Part shown: positions 16,673-24,544 of the stretch, in pieces
Numbering within the stretch: the stretch's first letter is position 1
Layout: every line of letters starts with the position of its first letter
Assembly (NCBI GenBank): GCA_003241965.1
Contig: QBMB01000014.1
Span: 1-48,321 of the forward strand
Source: Burkholderiales bacterium
GTDB taxonomy: Bacteria; Pseudomonadota; Gammaproteobacteria; Burkholderiales; Burkholderiaceae_C
Length of the DNA: 48,321 bases
Direction of reading: 5' to 3'
Notes under the pieces: generated by a model
Told to the model about the DNA's origin: nothing
Seen by the model: only the letters and a program-made list of their open reading frames with translations
Database searches by the model: none
Position numbers and translations under genes: made by a program

Positions 16673-18052
16673 GTGAGCCACACCATTTCCAACGATCTGC
16701 TGCGCCAATTCGACAAGCCCGGACCGCGCTACACCTCGTACCCCACCGCCGACCGTTTCGTGGAAGCCTTCAGCGAGCAGGACTACGTCCAGGCGCTGGA
16801 GCAGCGCCAGGTGGGCTCGATGGCCTTGCCGCTCTCGCTGTACGTGCACATCCCGTTCTGTGAATCGGTCTGTTACTACTGCGCCTGCAACAAGGTGATC
16901 ACCAAACACCACGAACGCGCTGCAGAGTACCTGCGCTACCTCACGCAAGAGGTCGAGTTGCAGGTGGCGCACGTCGGTCAGGGCCACAACGTGTCCCAAC
17001 TGCACCTGGGCGGTGGCACGCCGACCTTCCTGTCGGACGCCGAACTCGAAGACCTCATGGGCATGCTGCGCTCGCATTTCACGCTGGTGCCCGGCGGTGA
17101 ATATTCGATCGAGGTGGATCCGCGCACTGTGACCGAAGAGCGCCTGCGCACGCTGGCGCGCCTGGGCTTCAACCGCCTGAGCTTCGGCGTGCAGGACTTC
17201 GACCCCGTGGTGCAGAAAGCCGTGCACCGCGTGCAACCCGCTGCACAGGTGTTTGCCCTGGTGGATGCAGCGCGGCGCATCGGCTTCGAGTCGATCAACG
17301 TGGACCTGATCTACGGCCTGCCCCTGCAGACGCCCGAGTCGTTCGCGCGCACCCTCACGCAGGTCAACGAACTGCGCCCGGACCGCATCGCGCTGTACGC
17401 CTACGCCCACCTGCCTTCGCGCTTCAAGCCGCAGCGGCGCATCATCGCGGCCGAATTGCCCGGCGGTGGCGCCAAGCTGGCCATGCTGTCGGCCTCGCTG
17501 GACGCCTTGCAGGACGCGGGCTACGTGTACGTGGGCATGGACCATTTCGCCTTGCCCACCGACGCACTGGCCGTGGCCAAGCGCCAGGGCCGGCTGCACC
17601 GCAACTTCCAGGGCTACAGCACCCAGCCCGACTGCGACCTGATCGCGCTGGGCGTGTCTGCCATTGGCCGCATCGGTGCCACCTACAGCCAGAACGCCAA
17701 GACGCTGGAGGAGTACCGCGACATGCTCGACCAAGGCCGCCTGCCGATCGTGCGCGGCCTGGCGCTCACGCGCGACGACCTGCTGCGCCGCGCGGTGATC
17801 ATGTCCCTGATGTGCCAGGGCGAGTTGCAGTTCGAGTCGTTCGAACTCGGGCACCTGATTGACTTCAGGTCGTACTTCGCACGCGAACTCGAAGAGTTGC
17901 AAGGCCTGGCCGAACACGGTCTGGTGCGCATGGACAAGGGCGGGCTGCAAGTGACGGAAGCCGGCTGGTACCTGGTGCGCGCCATCGCCATGGTGTTCGA
18001 CAAATACCTGCGGGTGGACCAGGATCGCGCGCGCTTCTCCAGGATCATCTGA
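16673..18052 (+). CDS. hemN: Oxygen-independent coproporphyrinogen III dehydrogenase
   Basis: A 459-residue radical SAM enzyme that makes protoporphyrinogen without oxygen. The cluster motif is in HIPFCESVCYYCACNKV, with the four-cysteine pattern typical of HemN. GGGTP-type SAM binding appears as LHLGGGTPTFLSD, and DLIYGLPLQTPES is conserved. The GTG at 16673 is chosen because GGGAG lies 7 nt upstream; an upstream GTG at 16646 would lie before the predicted transcript start. The perfect FNR box makes anaerobic induction very likely. Confidence 0.95.
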   Translation: MSHTISNDLLRQFDKPGPRYTSYPTADRFVEAFSEQDYVQALEQRQVGSMALPLSLYVHIPFCESVCYYCACNKVITKHHERAAEYLRYLTQEVELQVAHVGQGHNVSQLHLGGGTPTFLSDAELEDLMGMLRSHFTLVPGGEYSIEVDPRTVTEERLRTLARLGFNRLSFGVQDFDPVVQKAVHRVQPAAQVFALVDAARRIGFESINVDLIYGLPLQTPESFARTLTQVNELRPDRIALYAYAHLPSRFKPQRRIIAAELPGGGAKLAMLSASLDALQDAGYVYVGMDHFALPTDALAVAKRQGRLHRNFQGYSTQPDCDLIALGVSAIGRIGATYSQNAKTLEEYRDMLDQGRLPIVRGLALTRDDLLRRAVIMSLMCQGELQFESFELGHLIDFRSYFARELEELQGLAEHGLVRMDKGGLQVTEAGWYLVRAIAMVFDKYLRVDQDRARFSRII

Positions 18053-18071
18053 GCTGGACTACATTGGCCCC

Positions 18072-18743
18072 ATGCAAACCTCGATGGCGATCACGGCCCT
18101 GTTCATGGGCGTGGTGGGTGGCCCCCACTGCGTGGCCATGTGCGGTGCGGCCTGCGCCGGCATCAGCCGCGCGGCGGGTGCGCGCAGCACGCAGGCCCTG
18201 TGGACATTCCAGCTCAGCCGCATGGTGGGGTACGCGCTGTTTGGCGCTTTCGCAGCAGGCTCGGTTCAGGGCCTGGCCTGGCTGGGCACCCACACCACGG
18301 TGATCCGCCCGGTGTGGACCTCGTTCCACGTGGCGGCCCTGCTGCTGGGTGTGGTGCTGCTCTGGCGAGCGCGCCAGCCGGCCTGGATCGAGACGCTGGG
18401 CCAGAACATCTGGCGCAAGGCACGGCCGGTGCTCACCTCCATGGGGCAGCGTGCGCCGGTGGTGCTGGGCGTGGCCTGGGCGCTCATGCCGTGTGGCTTG
18501 CTGTATTCGGCGCTGCTGGTGGCGTCGCTCTCGGCCAACGCGCTGGAGGGCGCAGCCCTTATGGCGCTGTTCTCCATCGGCACCTCGATCTCGTTGACGG
18601 CTGCGCCGTGGTTGCTGCTGCGCCTGAACGGCGCGCGCTCCGGCGCCTGGGGCATCCGCCTGGCCGGGCTGGCGCTGGCGGTCACTTCGGGGTGGGCCTT
18701 GTGGATGGGCATCACCCAACCCACCGGGCTTTGGTGCCTCTGA
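18072..18743 (+). CDS. TauE/SafE-like membrane protein (COG2836 type)
   Basis: A 223-residue protein with about six membrane helices. The N-terminal motif GGPHCVAMCGAACAG, with histidine and cysteines in the first helix, is typical of the small SafE-like proteins found beside cbb3 clusters. A role in metal or thiol handling for oxidase assembly is plausible, but the substrate is not known. It follows hemN by 19 nt and closes the micro-oxic block. Confidence 0.82.
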   Translation: MQTSMAITALFMGVVGGPHCVAMCGAACAGISRAAGARSTQALWTFQLSRMVGYALFGAFAAGSVQGLAWLGTHTTVIRPVWTSFHVAALLLGVVLLWRARQPAWIETLGQNIWRKARPVLTSMGQRAPVVLGVAWALMPCGLLYSALLVASLSANALEGAALMALFSIGTSISLTAAPWLLLRLNGARSGAWGIRLAGLALAVTSGWALWMGITQPTGLWCL

Positions 18744-18842
18744 GTCGGGTTTGAGCAGGTCGCTTTGATGGTGTGAACGTCCCCGGGCACGGCGGGCTGG
18801 TGGTGCCCTGAGGCCGAAGGCGCAGTGGCAACACCGTAGCTG

Positions 18843-18870
18843 GGAACGATGGCGGTGGGCGGGTGACTCA
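18843..18870 (+). promoter_or_regulatory. Candidate ECF-sigma promoter
   Basis: GGAAC (18843-18847), a typical ECF -35 core, is followed after 16 nt by TGACTCA (18864-18870), about 30 nt before the TPR gene start. An ECF sigma gene lies 2 kb away. This rests on one short motif and is tentative. Confidence 0.25.
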
Positions 18871-18899
18871 GTGATCCCATCAACCACCCCGAAACCGCC

Positions 18900-19427
18900 A
18901 TGACCACCCTATCGCCCCAGGGCGCCAAGTCGCCTCCACCGCCGATCAACATCGCCAACATGAAGCCCGAAGAGCTGTGGGCACTCCAGAGCACGGCCCG
19001 CAGCGCGTTCGCCGAAGGCCAAACACTTTCCGAGAAGCTCGGCGTGTCGCCCGATGAAATCAAGGCTCGGTACGGCACTGTCAGCGCCTTGTGTGACAAG
19101 GGACAGTTCGCTCAGGCATTAACCGGCGCTCTGGAACTCTTGCTGTTGGCGCCGACCGACTGGCGCAGTGCCTTTCTTGTGGGCACCTGCCTGCAGCGAC
19201 TGAACCGCCCAACCGAGGCGGTTCCCTACTACAGCTGGGTGCTCGCCCAGACGACGTCGGCAGCGGCGCAATTCCGCATCGGTGAATGCATGTGGGCTGC
19301 TGGTGAAACCAACGCCGCGAGGGACGCTTTTCTCTCCGTGCTCAACAGCACCGGGAAAGCCGACCCGGTACACACGCTGGCCCTCACCGCCGCCAAGTCG
19401 CTGCCAGCCACCGCCGTCCCCCATTGA
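18900..19427 (+). CDS. TPR protein resembling SycD/LcrH type III chaperones
   Basis: A 175-residue protein with about three TPR-like helix pairs from residue 60 (GQFAQALTGALELLLLAPTD, RSAFLVGTCLQRLNRPTEAV, AQFRIGECMWAAGETNAARD). This is the size and layout of SycD/LcrH chaperones of type III translocators, including the P-T-D-W/RS-FLxGxCxQ segment. No secretion apparatus genes are in the window, so it is an orphan here. It lies 17 nt before an unknown gene, which would be the natural client. A generic TPR protein is the alternative. Confidence 0.6.
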   Translation: MTTLSPQGAKSPPPPINIANMKPEELWALQSTARSAFAEGQTLSEKLGVSPDEIKARYGTVSALCDKGQFAQALTGALELLLLAPTDWRSAFLVGTCLQRLNRPTEAVPYYSWVLAQTTSAAAQFRIGECMWAAGETNAARDAFLSVLNSTGKADPVHTLALTAAKSLPATAVPH

Positions 19428-19444
19428 GGCACCAGGAGATCACC

Positions 19445-20359
19445 ATGAACCCACAAGGCAATAACAATCAACAGCCCCCGGGCAACCAGGCCGCACCCGC
19501 CGGTCCCTGGAACGCGGGTGTGCAGCTCAACAACGCACCACCGCCCCTCGTGCTGCCAGCGGCGCAGCCGGCACCCATAGGATGGCGCGAGGAATGCAGA
19601 CAGGAGGGTTTGGCCGCTGGCGATGAAAACCTCCACGCCTTTTTGCAGGGGCAATCTCTCCTGAGCGACAACGGTGACCACAACTGGGCCCTCATCAACG
19701 ACATGTCGAACAGACCCAGGGCCCCCGCTGGAATGCGCATGGCGCTCATCACCATGGGGTTTCTCATGGCGCGGAGGAACTACGCAGTGAACGCCATGCG
19801 GCGGCTGCGCCTCTTGATCGATGACCTGACGCAGCAACTTGTCGACGCCAGAAACCACCTGTTGCAGGCTCATCAGGAGGGCCTGCAAGGAGAGCCGTTG
19901 AGACAGCTGCAAGACGTTTACATCGACATGCGGACCCGCCTGGTCGCGCTGGAGGCTGACCTGCAGGACCTGCAGACTGAGACGCCGCAACACCAGGCCG
20001 ACGTGCAAGAGGCGCAGCGGCTTTTGGTGACCATGTTCTATGGCTATGTGGCTTTTGCCCCTCTGATCAACGTGAACCGACACACGAGGCGGGGTATGGT
20101 GGCGGTCCGGCCGATCCCATGGCCGTACGATGAAGTAGAGATGCGCGGCGGGCACTGGGCCGTGCGCTTTCCGGCGACCTCGATGGTAGTGATATGGTGC
20201 CTCATCGGCACTCCGTTGATGTTGCTCCACCCGGTCAACCAGAACACGCCCGACCGACCTGATGTATGGGAGCAGAGAGCGGCTTTCGCGCTATTAGGCG
20301 TCTCCACGATGCTCCTGTTTGCCAACCTCTACGATTTCCTGTTCTCCCGCCGCCGATAA
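19445..20359 (+). CDS. Unknown protein with Pro/Asn-rich N-terminus and C-terminal membrane helices
   Basis: 304 residues. The first 50 are rich in N, Q, P and A (GNNNQQPPGNQAAPAG), typical of disordered secretion-type N-termini. Residues 115-200 form a long amphipathic, probably coiled-coil region (LRLLIDDLTQQLVDARNHLL, LVALEADLQDLQTETPQ). Two hydrophobic segments lie near the C-terminus (SMVVIWCLIGTPLMLL and FALLGVSTMLLFANLY). AGGAG precedes the ATG. Paired with a SycD-like gene, this organisation recalls a translocator or effector with its chaperone, but I do not recognise the family. Confidence 0.65.
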   Translation: MNPQGNNNQQPPGNQAAPAGPWNAGVQLNNAPPPLVLPAAQPAPIGWREECRQEGLAAGDENLHAFLQGQSLLSDNGDHNWALINDMSNRPRAPAGMRMALITMGFLMARRNYAVNAMRRLRLLIDDLTQQLVDARNHLLQAHQEGLQGEPLRQLQDVYIDMRTRLVALEADLQDLQTETPQHQADVQEAQRLLVTMFYGYVAFAPLINVNRHTRRGMVAVRPIPWPYDEVEMRGGHWAVRFPATSMVVIWCLIGTPLMLLHPVNQNTPDRPDVWEQRAAFALLGVSTMLLFANLYDFLFSRRR

Positions 20360-20421
20360 CACCGATACGCAATCGCCGCGAGGTGGATCCAGCATCCATC
20401 CGCGGCTGCGCCTGCCCGCGC

Positions 20422-20979
20422 TCAAGACACCAAGTCCATCCCGGTGTTCATGCGCGCAGCGAAATCGACCAGTCGCTGCCAGGCCAGCGCCTGGTCGATG
20501 AATGTGGGCGCACGGTACAGGAACACCCGCTCTTGGTCGGGAGGCCGCGCCCGCCCGGGCAGTTCCGAAAACCCGCAACGCCCGAACGCGGCACGCGAGG
20601 TTGCGTTGTGGTGCAGGGTCGCTGTCAGCACCAACACCGCACCCTGGGCGGCAGCCAGTTCACAGCTCAGCGCGATGAGGCGCTGACCCCAGCCGCGCCC
20701 CTGCCAGTCGGTGCCGATCCACAGGCACAGGAACGCGTCCTGATCACTGAGCATCAGCTCCACGCAGCCCACCAGCCCCACGTGCGGCGCCATCAGGGCG
20801 CGGACCAACACGGGTTGCGCCAATCGGTGCCGGATCCAGTCCGCAGCGTGGGCGGGATCGCGCAGCGGCGGCAGCTGGGTGAGTTCGGCGATAGCGGGCG
20901 AACGGTATTGCCACGCCAGCGCCGGCGCATGGGCGGCGCCCAGTGGCTCCAGCCACAGCTCATCTGCCCGAGGGTCCAT
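20422..20979 (-). CDS. GNAT-family acetyltransferase
   Basis: 185 residues of the RimJ/RimL-like GNAT fold. The acetyl-CoA loop is visible as WIGTDWQGRGWGQRLIALSC, followed by TATLHHNATSRAAFGRCGF, where the LHxxNxxSRxxxxxxGF pattern is typical. The substrate is unknown. Its start overlaps the end of the ECF sigma gene by 20 nt, so they are co-expressed. The gene order suggests it is a target or partner of that sigma factor. Confidence 0.85.
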   Translation of the reverse strand: MDPRADELWLEPLGAAHAPALAWQYRSPAIAELTQLPPLRDPAHAADWIRHRLAQPVLVRALMAPHVGLVGCVELMLSDQDAFLCLWIGTDWQGRGWGQRLIALSCELAAAQGAVLVLTATLHHNATSRAAFGRCGFSELPGRARPPDQERVFLYRAPTFIDQALAWQRLVDFAARMNTGMDLVS

Positions 20980-21604
20980 GTTCGGCCTCCGCCATGGCCT
21001 CGCGCAGTGCGGCTCGCACCCGCGACACGCGGCTGCGCACCGTCCCCACTGGAACATCGAGCTGCCTGGCCACGTCGGCGTAGGCACACCCATGCTCCAC
21101 CACACCTTGCCAGGCGTCCCGGTGCCCAGTTGGCAACGCCGACAACACCCGGCGAATGATCGCCAGGCGCTGCACCAGGACCATGTGGCGATACGGATCG
21201 ACGCCCCCTTCAAGGGTGAGCAACGCGTCTGCCGCGTCTTCGCTCGAGCGCATCGCCCTCGGCTGACCCCTGAAATGCCTCATCACCAGGTGGCGTGCGA
21301 TACCGAATACCCAGGTCGAGACGAGCGACTCGCCACGGAACGAGGGCCGTGCCAGAAAGGCCGTCAAGAGCGTCTGCTGAACGATGTCCGCCGCGTCGGC
21401 CTCGTTGCGAATGCGGCGCTGGACAAAGGCCCGAAATCGGGCGCCGTGTGCATCGAGAAAGATCCGAACCCAGGCGTCTGTGCCGTCACCGTAATGGACG
21501 GATGCCGCATCGGGCGCTGGGGATTCAAGTGACGGGACATGGAGCGTATCGGCGTCGAACATGGGGATTGGGCGAACGCGTGCCGGAGAACGAGAGGTCC
21601 CCAT
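20960..21604 (-). CDS. ECF-type RNA polymerase sigma factor
   Basis: About 214 residues. Region 2 is visible as DAADIVQQTLLTAFLARPSF and STWVFGIARHLVMRHFRG. Region 4 is visible as LPTGHRDAWQGVVEHGCAY and VPVGTVRSRVSRVRAALREA. The start is uncertain: ATG at 21604 or 21562, neither with a good ribosome site. No anti-sigma gene follows; instead an acetyltransferase overlaps the end. A -35 like GGAAC lies ahead of the TPR gene at 18900, so a local regulon is conceivable. Confidence 0.88.
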   Translation of the reverse strand: MGTSRSPARVRPIPMFDADTLHVPSLESPAPDAASVHYGDGTDAWVRIFLDAHGARFRAFVQRRIRNEADAADIVQQTLLTAFLARPSFRGESLVSTWVFGIARHLVMRHFRGQPRAMRSSEDAADALLTLEGGVDPYRHMVLVQRLAIIRRVLSALPTGHRDAWQGVVEHGCAYADVARQLDVPVGTVRSRVSRVRAALREAMAEAEHGPSGR

Positions 21605-21693
21605 GATCTCTGCGCACAGGGCCCGTCGCCATAGTGCTGAGGCCGCAGCGCGCACACCCCGGTGCACTGCAGCGCAGTCCCCCTGTCAGGGAT

Positions 21694-22674
21694 TCACAGG
21701 ACTGATTGGGGCTGTCTGCGTTCGGGCAGCGTGGCCAACACCAGTCCCAGCAGCGCGATGCCGAACGCCACCACCTGCAGCGGCGTTAGCGTCTCGCCCA
21801 TGAACAACACCCCCACGGCCGCCGCGCTCACCGGCAGCATCACGGTGAAGACACCCGCCTGGGAAGCGGGCACGGTTTTGAGTCCCGTCATCCAGAGCCA
21901 CACCGTCCACACGCTGGCCGCCAACGCGTAGAACACCAACAACGTCCAGATAGGCAAGCTCACGGTGCCGAAGTCGAACGACCACGCAGCCCACAGCCCC
22001 AACGGCGTGACCAGCGCAAAGCCCCACAGGTTGATGATGGCCGAGATGCGTTTGGGACCCAGCCCCTCGGTGAGGCGCTTGCCGATCACCACGTAAGAGG
22101 CCTCGCACACCACCGCCGCGAACACCAGCAGGTTGCCCAGCAGCGCCCGGCTGATGCCGAACGGACCGCTGGTATCCACCACCACACCGCCGTCAACCTT
22201 CTGCAGCGAAAACAGGCCAATGCCGATGGCCGCACAGGCAATGCCGGCGGCGCTGCGCCTGCCGATACGCTCGCGCAGAAACATCCAGCTCAGCACCGCC
22301 ACCACGGCTGGAATGGACGACATCACAACGCCGGCCGCCACGGCCGTGGTCATGCTCACGCCGAACAGCATGCAAATGGAAAACATGAAGTTGCCCAGGA
22401 ACGATTCGAGGAACAACAGGCGCCGGGTGCGGGGTGAGATGGGCGGCTCATCTTCAGGCTTCTTCAACCAGCGCCACATCGCCAGCCCGCCGATGCCAAA
22501 GCGAAGCCAGGCCAGCAGAAAGATGGGGAACACGAGCACCAGCGGCTTGGACAGCGCCACGTAGCTGCCCACCAGCGCCATGCTCAGCGCGAGGCTGGCG
22601 TAGGCCCACCAGCGGTTCAAAGGAGGATTCGGGGTCACAGGTAGGGGTACCGCTTCGGAAGTGGGCTGGATCAT
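21694..22674 (-). CDS. EamA/DMT-family transporter
   Basis: 326 residues with about ten membrane helices in two EamA repeats. The first repeat begins YASLALSMALVGSYVALSKP and contains LLAWLRFGIGGLAMWRWL; the second ends VMLPVSAAAVGVLFMGETLT, the EamA signature. Members export amino acids and other metabolites; the substrate here cannot be told. It is transcribed away from aceA. Confidence 0.88.
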   Translation of the reverse strand: MIQPTSEAVPLPVTPNPPLNRWWAYASLALSMALVGSYVALSKPLVLVFPIFLLAWLRFGIGGLAMWRWLKKPEDEPPISPRTRRLLFLESFLGNFMFSICMLFGVSMTTAVAAGVVMSSIPAVVAVLSWMFLRERIGRRSAAGIACAAIGIGLFSLQKVDGGVVVDTSGPFGISRALLGNLLVFAAVVCEASYVVIGKRLTEGLGPKRISAIINLWGFALVTPLGLWAAWSFDFGTVSLPIWTLLVFYALAASVWTVWLWMTGLKTVPASQAGVFTVMLPVSAAAVGVLFMGETLTPLQVVAFGIALLGLVLATLPERRQPQSVL

Positions 22675-22968
22675 GCCCGATGGCTGGGCTGCACTGCTTT
22701 TCGGGATGACAGTTGCTCGTTTCTCATTGTGAAATTTAAGAATGGTGCAGTGCGGAAAAATTTCTCAATACAAGAAAATGATTTTCGCATTGAGAAAAAC
22801 GCGAAAGATAGTGTTGATAAACATAGAAAAAATTTTTCTCTTATATAAGACATAAGAGCTTCAAAAAGTCTTCTATAAGACTTAAAGTCAAGGCACTGGC
22901 TGCGGCCCTGCAAGCGCACTTGCATCAACGAAGCCGACCCTGTTCCATCAACCTCACGGAGTATCCCC
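22675..22968 (+). promoter_or_regulatory. AT-rich control region of isocitrate lyase gene
   Basis: About 290 bp, far richer in A and T than the rest of the window. It holds TTTCTCATTGTGAAA (starting near 22715), an inverted pair TTTCTCAAT (22761-22769)/ATTGAGAAA (22789-22797), the palindrome CTTATATAAG near 22840-22849, and AAGTCTT (22866-22872)/AAGACTT (22877-22883) followed by AAAGTC. These look like several regulator sites. ACGGAG lies before the aceA start. Confidence 0.6.
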
Positions 22969-24300
22969 ATGCCTCAATCCCTGACCGAGCAACTCAGCCG
23001 CCAGCAGCAAATCGACGCCCTGGAAAAAGACTGGGCGACCAACCCACGCTGGAAAGGTGTCAAGCGCGGTTACTCTGCCGCCGACGTGGTTCGCCTGCGC
23101 GGCAGCGTGCAGATTGAGCACACGCTGGCCAAGCGCGGTGCCGAGAAACTGTGGGACAAGGTCAACGGCGGCTCCAAGAAGGGCTACGTGAACGCCTTCG
23201 GCGCCATCTCCGCCGGCCAGGCCATGCAGCAGGCCAAAGCGGGTCTGGAAGCGGTGTACCTGTCGGGCTGGCAAGTCGCCGCTGACGGCAACACCTCCGA
23301 GACCATGTACCCCGACCAGTCGCTCTACGCCTACGACTCGGTGCCCACCATGGTTCGCCGCATCAACAACACCTTCAAGCGCGCCGACGAAATCCAGTGG
23401 GGCCGTGGCATCGAGCCGGGCAGCCCGGAGTTCATCGACTATTTCCTGCCCGTCGTGGCCGATGCTGAAGCCGGTTTCGGCGGCGTGCTCAACGCCTTCG
23501 AATTGATGAAGAACATGATCGCCTCCGGCGCCGCCGGCGTGCACTTCGAAGACCAGTTGGCCGCCGTGAAGAAATGCGGCCACATGGGTGGCAAGGTGCT
23601 GGTTCCCACGCACGAAGCCTGCGAGAAGCTGATCGCCGCGCGCTTCGCCGCCGACGTGATGGGTGTCTCCACCATCGTGCTGGCCCGCACCGATGCCGAA
23701 GCCGCCAACCTGATCACCAGCGACCATGACGCCAACGACAAGCCTTTCCTCACTGGCGAGCGCACGCAGGAAGGTTTCTACCGCGTCAAAAACGGCCTGG
23801 AGCAGGCCATCAGCCGCGGCGTGGCCTACGCGCCCTACGCCGACCTGGTGTGGTGCGAGACCGGCGTGCCCGACATCGGCTTTGCCCGCGAGTTTGCCCA
23901 GGCCGTGCACGCTGCCTGCCCCGGCAAGCTGCTGTCGTACAACTGCTCGCCGTCGTTCAACTGGAAGAAAAACCTGAACGACAAGCAGATCGCGTCCTTC
24001 CAGGAAGACCTGTCCGAGCTGGGCTACAAGTACCAGTTCATCACGCTGGCCGGCATCCACATCAACTGGTTCAACACCTTCCAGTTCGCCCACGCATACG
24101 CCCGCGGCGAAGGCATGAAGCACTACGTCAACATGGTGCAGGAGCCCGAGTTCGCCGCACGCGACAAGGGCTACACCTTCGTGTCGCACCAGCAGGAAGT
24201 CGGCGCTGGTTACTTCGACGACGTGACCACCGTGATCCAGGGCGGCTCCTCCAGCGTGAAGGCCCTGACCGGCTCGACCGAAGAAGAGCAGTTCCACTGA
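22969..24300 (+). CDS. aceA: Isocitrate lyase
   Basis: A 443-residue glyoxylate-cycle enzyme that splits isocitrate into glyoxylate and succinate. Signatures are [12 protein letters not shown] and [20 protein letters not shown], the latter with the catalytic [18 protein letters not shown] and [13 protein letters not shown] are also intact. It links with the malonate operon in that both deal with acetyl-CoA growth. It has its own AT-rich promoter and a strong terminator at 24341. Confidence 0.97.
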   Translation: MPQSLTEQLSRQQQIDALEKDWATNPRWKGVKRGYSAADVVRLRGSVQIEHTLAKRGAEKLWDKVNGGSKKGYVNAFGAISAGQAMQQAKAGLEAVYLSGWQVAADGNTSETMYPDQSLYAYDSVPTMVRRINNTFKRADEIQWGRGIEPGSPEFIDYFLPVVADAEAGFGGVLNAFELMKNMIASGAAGVHFEDQLAAVKKCGHMGGKVLVPTHEACEKLIAARFAADVMGVSTIVLARTDAEAANLITSDHDANDKPFLTGERTQEGFYRVKNGLEQAISRGVAYAPYADLVWCETGVPDIGFAREFAQAVHAACPGKLLSYNCSPSFNWKKNLNDKQIASFQEDLSELGYKYQFITLAGIHINWFNTFQFAHAYARGEGMKHYVNMVQEPEFAARDKGYTFVSHQQEVGAGYFDDVTTVIQGGSSSVKALTGSTEEEQFH

Positions 24301-24340
24301 TCTGAAGCTCAAGTTGGCCCGCAGAGGCCGAGGAGACAGG

Positions 24341-24365
24341 AGCCCGGGCATGCCCGGGCTTTTTT
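24341..24365 (+). terminator. Terminator of aceA
   Basis: AGCCCGGGCATGCCCGGGCT (24341-24360) is a perfect palindrome followed by five more T. It is a strong Rho-independent terminator about 40 nt after aceA. Confidence 0.92.
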
Positions 24366-24417
24366 GTGGGAAAATTTGGCTCTTCGAATCAGCAAGAACG
24401 AGAAAGGCAATCTGGTT

Positions 24418-24459
24418 ATGACACCGCGAACTCAGGAGAGCACTCTCCCGGCCTTCTAA
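24418..24459 (+). CDS. Candidate thrS leader peptide, 13 residues
   Basis: A short open frame reads [13 protein letters not shown], with 3 threonines in 13 residues. AAGG lies 10 nt before the ATG. The frame sits inside a self-complementary leader (GCGAACTCAGG at 24426-24436 pairs with CCTGCAGTTCGC at 24462-24473) and is followed by a terminator at 24503, 18 nt before thrS. This is the layout of transcription attenuation by ribosome stalling at Thr codons. It is inferred from sequence only; chance occurrence is possible. Confidence 0.45.
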   Translation: MTPRTQESTLPAF

Positions 24460-24473
24460 GGCCTGCAGTTCGC
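24426..24473 (+). promoter_or_regulatory. Structured thrS leader
   Basis: The outer stem GCGAACTCAGG/CCTGCAGTTCGC has one bulged base. It encloses two hairpins: GGAGAG-CA-CTCTCC (24435-24448), which competes slightly with the outer stem, and GGCCTT-CT-AAGGCC (24450-24463). The alternatives could act as antiterminator or as a binding site for ThrRS. Confidence 0.5.
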
Positions 24474-24502
24474 GCCTGCCCGATTCCCTTTTGACCCACA
24501 CC

Positions 24503-24527
24503 AGCGCGGCCCCTGCCGCGCTTTTTT
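24503..24527 (+). terminator. Attenuator-type terminator before thrS
   Basis: AGCGCGGC (24503-24510) pairs with GCCGCGCT (24515-24522) and runs into six T. It lies upstream of thrS and downstream of the aceA terminator, so it cannot serve aceA. It is best explained as an attenuator for thrS. Confidence 0.8.
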
Positions 24528-24544
24528 GTTTTCTGGACCTCCCC

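Noticed and set aside
18820-18900. Hrp-box type promoter before the SycD-like gene
   Set aside because: GGAAC is present but the CCACNNA half is missing at the right spacing; only a weak ECF-type reading remains.
22671-22970. 99-codon minus-strand frame upstream of aceA
   Set aside because: It covers the AT-rich control region and the aceA ribosome site, and is rich in Phe, Lys and Ser as expected from AT-rich non-coding DNA.
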